Source: Chara braunii (lineage: Eukaryota > Streptophyta > Charophyceae > Charales > Characeae). Taken from it: DNA of 62,557 bases. The stretch spans positions 1,421,073-1,483,629 of the forward strand of contig BFEA01000237.1 of the NCBI GenBank assembly GCA_003427395.1, given 5' to 3'. Shown here piece by piece: positions 56,150 through 62,557 of the stretch (position 1 is the stretch's first letter; each line of letters opens with the position of its first letter). Under the pieces are notes generated by a model that ran no database searches, was not told the origin of the DNA, and was given only the letters and a program-made list of their open reading frames with translations. The translations under genes and the position numbers were made by a program.

Positions 56150-57320
56150 GCTCGTTATCGCTGTTCGTTTATGATGAAGATAAAAATGATTATGGTGATC
56201 ATCCAATCATGCCCCTGTGCACTCTTGCCCTGCTATGCGTGCCCGTGTGCGCCGATAAAGATGATGATGATGATGATATTGATCCTCATGATCGCGCGGC
56301 TCTGCACGATTCTCCTCGTTGTTCAGCGCTCCTATGCGAATCAGTGATGATGATGATGATGATGATGTTGATCTTTGTGATTGAGAGGCTCTGCTCGATC
56401 ATCCCTATTGTTCCACACACGCATGCCCTCTAACGAAGGTGATGATGATGATGGTGTTGATAGTCCTGATCCCCGTTGTTTCGCATGCCCAAGCACGCCA
56501 ATGATGATGATGATGATCTTCGTGATTGTGCGGCTTTGCACGATCCTCCCCGTTGTTTCGCATGCCCACGTGTGCTAATGAAGATGATGATGATGATGTT
56601 GATCGTCCCGATCCCTGCTGTTCCACGCGCCCACGCGTGCCAATTATGATAATGATAAAGAGGTTGATCTTAGCGATCTCGCAGCTCTGCGTGGTCCCCC
56701 CCCCGCTGTTCCGCACGCCCACGCACGCTAACGACCATGATGATGATTTCGTCGGTCCTAATGTCTGCTCGCTCCCGCCCTAGAGACTGATGACCATGAC
56801 AATGATCGTTCCAATGCTCCGTGCATTTGCTGGAGCCTCCCTGAGCTTGGCGATGTTGATGATGGTAATGGTCTTCGTGGTGATGACGTTGATGTCCTCG
56901 CACTACTGCATGCGATGTCTCTTCACCCGATCTGCTCGCACATACTTGCTAGCTCCCATTACTGACGATGATGATGATGATATGCTTTGGCCCACGAGCG
57001 CACGTTACCCCACAACTACTGACAATGGTGTTGGTCTAGAAGATAACACACCCCTACGCCCGATCCTTTTCCTGCTCTGCACGCAAATGCACGCAATATC
57101 TCATTGCTGATGAAAATGATTATGACGATGATCTCGGTGATCATGTGGTTGCACCCGTTACTGATGACGATGACGATCTTCATGATGGTGATATCATCGA
57201 TCATTTTAATTGCACTGCTATGAGCAATCGTTCCCTCATTGAACTCGTTAGTGCGCTCTTTGAACTGCAGCCAATGAGGACGATGATGATGATGTTGATG
57301 ATGATGTCGATGGAGATGTC
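56150..57320 (+). repeat. GAT-rich minisatellite, about 115-bp units
   Basis: Units consist of a (GAT)n core followed by CTTCGTGATTG.GCGGCTCTGCACGATCCTCCCCGTTG- and CGCATGCCCACG-type blocks, seen near 56265, 56345, 56440, 56500, 56580 and 56650, then decaying. The apparent Asp-rich reading frames reflect the GAT codons and break repeatedly. Confidence 0.85.
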
Positions 57321-57399
57321 GTTGATGACGTCAGTCTCATCAGCGCACGGCTGCGCACGACGTCTGCATTGGCCTGCGCACAGCAACGAGCAGCAGCAC

Positions 57400-58560
57400 G
57401 TGATTCCCTGGTGATAATGCCACGCCAGCGCACTACTGCACTCGGTCCCTAGTTGTGCATTGATGATCGCGCTAATGAGCGCATGCGGATGATCATACGT
57501 GGTCATTTATGATCTTCTCCCCCCTTGTCCGTGAGCGGTTACGCACGATATGCTTGTGATCCGCGTAAGATGATCCTCGCGATTTAGTTGGTGTTATATG
57601 CGTGGTCATCCGTACGTGCACCCCCCTGTTAGTGCGCGAGTGCGTGCAATGTCTGGCTGATTGCGTCCTTTCGGTGAGCAAAGTGCCTGCTCGCTGGTGC
57701 GTACTTCCCAGGAGCTTCCCCGTTCAATCCTCGTGCGAAGGTTAGCACACCTTGTGTGCCAATAAAAGTTTGTTGGGCCCAGCACCACGTGGGCCTTAAC
57801 GCTTCGGTACCATCGAGCATCGGACGCCTGTCAAAAGCTTTGCAGCGCCCCGGTATCGAGGCTACGCCCGGGCCTAGTCCCAAGTCTTTTTCGGTCTGAA
57901 AAAGTCACATGCGGCACTAAGCAGGCCCTGTTGTCGGGAAAAGGAAAAGGTCCGCTACCGTACCAGTTTCCCAACCATTTTTAGTCCTAAGCCTAGGAAA
58001 AATACCCCACTGATGTTTTTGTGAAAAATAAGGTATGTGTGACCCCTTTCGGTTTTTTAGTCGATCACTTACAAATGGGTCCGGCGTCTGCACATTCCCC
58101 CTTTCCCTGACACTTGGGCCCAAATTTTTGTGATCGTACGAAAAAATGCCAGCGATTATACGAAAAGATACACATTTTGCCGTTCACCTACATGATCTCA
58201 AAGTAGTGTGCACTTCCGTGTTTCCACTTGCTTCAGTCGTCAATCGTTAATTCATATCCCTTATCAGAGTGTCGCAACCCGACATTGGAATTTCGTGTTT
58301 TCATTAAATCAATAATTTTGTAGTTATTGTCGAATTTAGGCAAACCTCTCTTTTTTAGCCCGCTTCTCATAACAGTCTCACCTGGACTTGATTTTTTCGT
58401 GTCCTCCGTACGCCATTAGTTGACCGTCCCTTGTAAGATCAAGACACAAGGTCAAAGGCTTTGAAGAACAGGCTTATTGCACAAAATTTGATCTTCGACA
58501 GTAGTCGTTTCAAGGGAAGTAAAAGGTGGCGATAGGCTTGAGCCTCCCGACACTGGGTCA
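57400..58560. other. No feature recognised
   Basis: Mixed composition with short frames only, no repeat partner seen. Confidence 0.4.
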
Positions 58561-58574
58561 AAAAACAATTAATA

Positions 58575-58860
58575 ATTGTCAGACCCCCGCACCCGCCCTT
58601 TCACCCCCACCCCGGCCTATGCACCCCCACACCGCTACCTGCATCCCTGCCCCCCTCACCTCCGCCTCCGCCCCTGCCTCTACTCCGCACACCCTCGCCC
58701 TCGCCCCCGTCCCGCCCGCGCCCCCGCCCTAGGCCCCTCGCACCCACACCCTCACCCGACCCCAACACTTGCCCCGAAGCTTTGTGACTCCCTCATGCAC
58801 CCCCGACCCTTGCCCCCGAGCATCCCTGACCCGCACACCCACCCTTGACAACGGACCCAA
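58575..58860 (+). repeat. C-rich tract, G4-forming on the minus strand
   Basis: CCCCCGCACCCGCCC, CACCCCCACCCC and CCTCCGCCTCCGCCC motifs recur, giving many C3-5 runs. On the minus strand these are closely spaced G runs. Pro-rich frames here are compositional. Confidence 0.8.
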
Positions 58861-58916
58861 GGGCTCTTAACCCCTACGTCCATCTCCGGACCCTGCTTAT
58901 GGATAAATGACTTGAC

Positions 58917-58990
58917 TGGCGGAAGAGGGATTCGAACCCTGATATGCAAATTATGATTTTGTTTTCCTAACCTACTATACCAGTTTGTCG
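58917..58990 (-). tRNA. Degenerate tRNA-like sequence, CAT anticodon
   Basis: On the minus strand, a box-A-like TGGTATAGTAGG, an anticodon loop ATCATAA with CAT at plus 58953-58955 flanked by CAAA/TTTG, then box B AGGGTTCGAATCCCT and TTCCGCCA at the end. The T arm and anticodon stem can form, but the 5' acceptor arm does not pair with the 3' arm. It is probably a tRNA pseudogene or the head of a SINE, not a working tRNA. Confidence 0.45.
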
Positions 58991-58999
58991 TTAAACCTT

Positions 59000-60180
59000 A
59001 CCCTAAACAGTCATAAGGATATAAAAAAATTATGAATTAACTAAGGAAGTACAAAAGTAAGCAATGTGTGCACTAAGAAACAGATCCCAAACACCCGAAG
59101 AATATTGACTCGACTAAAGCAAAGGTTTTGATACCAACTCGGTGGACGTAAATGGTGAGCATATTTATGATACATGAAAAAAACATAATATAGAGAGTAT
59201 GATTCAATGTCAATTTATAAACCTCTTATTAGGTATGGGTTCTGGAGGAGGAACCTACTATAATACCCAACTTTTACCTTGCATGATTTGCATACTTTTT
59301 GCGAATTGAGAAACAAATTGTAAAACTTTTCGTAAAAAGTAAAATAATGGATAAGAGAAAATGCAAGAAAAAAAAAAGATGAGAGATCTCTTGATGACTT
59401 TAAACGAAACAAATGGAGTCATAGAAAAAGAACAGGGGAAAAAAAAAAATGAAAGACAGAAAGGCAAACGAGGTGAATTTCCATTGAGGGGTCGAAACAC
59501 ATGTAATCAAATATTTAAGAACACGGTGGTCAATAGGAGAGAGAGAGGACAAGGAGAAACTTTAGGTGGTCAAGATAAAGGCAACCAGAAAGCAAATATG
59601 ATTATAAAATATTGCAAGAAATAACTCAGCAGGGCACAAGAGCGAAGTGGAGAAGGACACAAAAAAAACAAGAAAAGAGGAGGGTCAAAACGGGGTAGAA
59701 CATAGTGCCCTAACACTGCATTATTGAGATGGCAAAAAATACATACAACAGACAAAATCAGAGAGGGCAAACAAACTTAAGTTCCCCAATGTGCATATCA
59801 AAGAGGAAAAAAATGTAAGACAAGTAGGAACTCCAAAAGGAGTCTGAGTAGGATCGCACTTACAAATAATCAACGCACTAAGTAGGGAGGAGGATCAACG
59901 GATCATTGCGTAGAGCGGCGTTGCAAAATCAAGAGAAATGGGTGCAACAGAACACATGACAACGGGGAAGGATAATCAAAGCAAAGGAACAAACCATGAA
60001 GAGAGGGGGGAAAAAAACCTACTAGAAACCTACAACATAAAATAGGGGGACATCAATAAGGCATAGACAAAGGAGGCAAAGAGAAGTCTCATGTAAATTA
60101 TACTGCAAATAATTCAGAGGATCAATCACAAAAGGGGTAAAGGGCAGACAATGTAGTACACAGGAGGAGAGAAAAACAAA
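59000..60180. other. A/G-rich sequence, no gene
   Basis: Plus-strand A/G-rich sequence yields Lys/Arg/Glu-rich frames (for example 59361-59624) without domains. A small TATA-rich block is the only notable feature. Confidence 0.4.
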
Positions 60181-60182
60181 TG

Positions 60183-60183
<1 letters not shown>

Positions 60184-60240
<57 letters not shown>
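60184..60240 (+). repeat. (AT)n microsatellite
   Basis: About 55 bases of AT alternation, ending in TACATACATAGGG. Confidence 0.97.
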
Positions 60241-60242
<2 letters not shown>

Positions 60243-60920
60243 CATAGGGTTATCGATGTTCGGGTTCGACCAAACTCTTGAATCCGAACCTTTCAAACGT
60301 TCAGTCCCGCTTGGGGATGCATTTGGCGGTTCGGGTCGAATGAGCACCTAAAAAAAACTATACGATATGCAAAAAAAATAAAACGAATGACCTTTGTCTT
60401 AGCATCACATCCGAATTACTTACTAAATGTGAAATAAAAATAAAATACGTAGAACAAATAATAGTTAAAAAAAATAAAAAACAATTAAAATTAGTGAGTG
60501 GGCAAGCAAGTTCTTAACACCGCAATCTTTTATAATTTTTTATTTTTTTCATTGGATAACCAAATTCCCTTAAAAACTTACAGATGTGTATTTCAAATAA
60601 TATAAAGTTCATTAAAAAAGTTTCAAAAAATAATAAAATATTTGAGGCAAAAAAAAAAAAAAGTGGTCGAGCACATATTGACACTACCATCTTTGGCGAT
60701 TTTTAATGTTTTTGCGGCTCAGCAAATGGATTGAAACTTTATATGCATGAAGCGCATATTGTAAAGAACTCGCACAAAAACGTTCAACAAAAACAAATAA
60801 TGTTTAGGGTCCGAAATATGTTTTGGTAGGGGATCCGGAACGGGACCCCGAACGCCCGAACGTCTGAATGTTTAGGGGTCAACCTGGGGGCCCCCGAACG
60901 TTCGGCCTGGTAACCATGGT
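60243..60920. mobile_element. Possible MITE with GTTCGG-rich inverted ends
   Basis: Left GGTTATCGATGTTCGGGTTCG and right (inverted) GGTTACCAGGCCGAACGTTCGG resemble one another, with GTTCAGTCCC / CATTCAGACG-like matches further in. The 550-bp interior is AT-rich and non-coding. No target-site duplication was identified. Confidence 0.45.
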
Positions 60921-60959
60921 TGTAAGCATAAATTTTAAATGTGCAAAGTAAGAAATTGA

Positions 60960-62557
60960 ATGTCATCTACCAAAAAATGAGAGTGAGGACAATTACAGTG
61001 CAATACCTAAATGATAGTATGCAATACATATTATTAAACTGAGTATTCCAGACCGGCAAAACTCTTATCTGCTTTTGCACTGTCATCCAAGTACGGTATC
61101 ACTCTGTCACAAAAAATCGATAAATAGTTAACTCTAATCTGCAAAAACTAAAGAAGAGACATAAATTGAATGAATTTTTACATAAGACAATCTCGAGCAT
61201 GAATTCATAAGTAATAAGAGTCATGAGAGGAATGAGGGGGGAAAGCATGGGATACAACGGGGTAGTTGAGGGAAGAGGGGCGTCTCATACGAGTGATTGC
61301 CTAATATGCAGCGGATGCAAAATGAAAGGCCCGATTGCAGTGAAGATCATGGTAGGAGATAACATCCTTTCATTCACTCTATTGGCTTCAGACTGAACAT
61401 AACTCACAACAACGAGCGGCAACAATCCTAGTAAGAAAAATATTTTTTTCGCTGAGAAAAAACTATGGATAACAAAGTCAGTCTCATAGGGGATAAAAGC
61501 GGGGAGATTTTCATGGATACTTCCCCCCTAATGATCTCATCGACAACCCCCTGAATTTGGTAGTTCTCACTAAATAAAAAACTACAAACGATAGAATAAT
61601 GAATCAAGATGAAAAAATAATTGAAAAAACATAAAGGATATAGGCAAGAGATAAAATATATGTAAAATCATGAAACATAAATAGGTTGGCAACCAATCAA
61701 AACTCATTAGATAAATGATTCAATTTTATCTAAAACAATTCATTGGTTTGACAATGCATACGAGAAACTCACTTAACAAACTCAAATGATCACCAAAATA
61801 CCCGAAATAAGACAATTAGAAAGCAAATAAATGTTAGGTGAGAAAAATATGGACACATGGGAAATAATCCTAAGTGTGTACATTAACCCTACTAGCGCAA
61901 AGTGAAAACTTTGCAATAGTCTATGCTCATAGAGGTTGAAGAAGCAAAAAAATATCTTGTTAATAAATGATATAGGTTACATATAACGATGAAATGGTGT
62001 TTTATGATAACCGCCTGATGCTAAGAGCGATTGGATCTACGAAGATACCATACCTATCACAAAAAAAAATTGATGATACCCCCCCTATAATAGCAAATGA
62101 CATATGGTTGGTGGAAAGATATACAAATATTTGTCCGATAAATTTATCCCGTACCCTGTCATTAACTTCTCGATCATCAAAGAAAAAGAAAAAAGTAAAT
62201 AAAATTATGTAGACAGTAAAAACAATCCCACAATACAGTGGTACTCACGTCTTCAATTAGATGAAGGACAAAATATTGTTTGAGGTTTGAAAGGTCATCG
62301 AACAACAAACTGTCGAATCCAAAGTGAAACTCAAAAGTCATGTGTCACCTAGGGAAACTACAAAGGAAGAAATAAATGAAAAAATAAAAAATAGGCAAAT
62401 TGTATACACGTTTCACCTTATGCTCAACTAAACGATGATGCCATGTCGAACACTTCAAACAACGACAAAGATTCGAATCCAACTTTCCTCCCTTCACTAA
62501 ACGACATCTCACATACTGAGAAGAGGGTCGACAACGATCCTCCGACTGACAACAAAG
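60960..62557. other. AT-rich sequence, no feature recognised
   Basis: No frame above about 75 codons, no repeat partner found in the window, no RNA motif seen. It is the only long stretch without obvious element boundaries. Confidence 0.4.

Noticed and set aside
56092-57414. Asp- or Met-rich frames in the GAT array
   Set aside because: GAT/ATG repeats give Asp or Met in turn; frames break within each unit and no protein family is recognised.

Overview
This is a gene-poor, repeat-saturated stretch of a eukaryotic nuclear genome. I find no intact host protein-coding gene. What can be supported is a U6 spliceosomal RNA-like locus, wreckage of two different Ty3/gypsy-type retrotransposons and one non-LTR retrotransposon (LINE), tRNA-derived short retroposons, several terminal-inverted-repeat or foldback elements, and a large share of non-coding tandem arrays. 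Two tracts of N (a 50-base gap at 51295-51344 and scattered single Ns) and long homopolymers fit a draft assembly. The pol fragments (a chromovirus with a C-terminal chromodomain, a second RT of a different Ty3 lineage, and a LINE with an EEP endonuclease) recall the repeat-rich genomes of streptophyte algae such as Chara. That host assignment is only an inference from remembered family resemblance.

Layout. 1-5 kb: AT-rich sequence with microsatellites, a 48-base poly-G run, small foldback elements and a TIR element. 5-9 kb: mostly unassigned, with one inverted copy of a dispersed 0.2-0.3 kb repeat. 9.06-9.17 kb: the U6-like RNA locus. 11.5-14.6 kb: the best copy (copy A) of a roughly 3 kb non-coding repeat element, whose core is an array of about 16 units with hairpin potential. 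16.9-24 kb: an inverted copy of the same element, apparently split by a broken Ty3/gypsy chromovirus. 25-36 kb: another inverted copy (C), three copies of a second 1-1.3 kb family (E1, E2, and E3 at 43-44 kb), a cluster of minus-strand tRNA-like SINE units, a foldback element and a run of unrelated perfect hairpins. 36.9-41.3 kb: a decayed LINE. 42-46 kb: nested palindromes, the E3 copy, and a minus-strand RT fragment joined to a repeat that recurs at 55 kb. 46.1-50 kb: a 3.85 kb element with about 210 bp terminal inverted repeats and an 80 bp tandem array, interrupted by a polyadenylated retroposon with a 16 bp target-site duplication. 50-62.5 kb: large (GA)/(CT) inverted repeats, minisatellites, a GAT-rich array, a C-rich tract, a tRNA-like relic and AT-rich sequence without recognisable genes.

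The most unusual signal is in 11.5-14.6 kb and its inverted relatives. Each unit keeps a core, typically CCCTTAAGTTAGGG, that can fold with a near-invariant TAAGTT loop. The flanking arms differ from unit to unit, yet in most units the two arms remain complementary, including G-U pairs. That pattern suggests selection on, or a copying mechanism that preserves, a folded RNA or DNA form rather than primary sequence. A second, unrelated hairpin family with the same behaviour (CTCG-type stems around a GATTCCGTT-like interior) recurs at 24.4, 27.2, 32.7, 32.9 and 33.1 kb.
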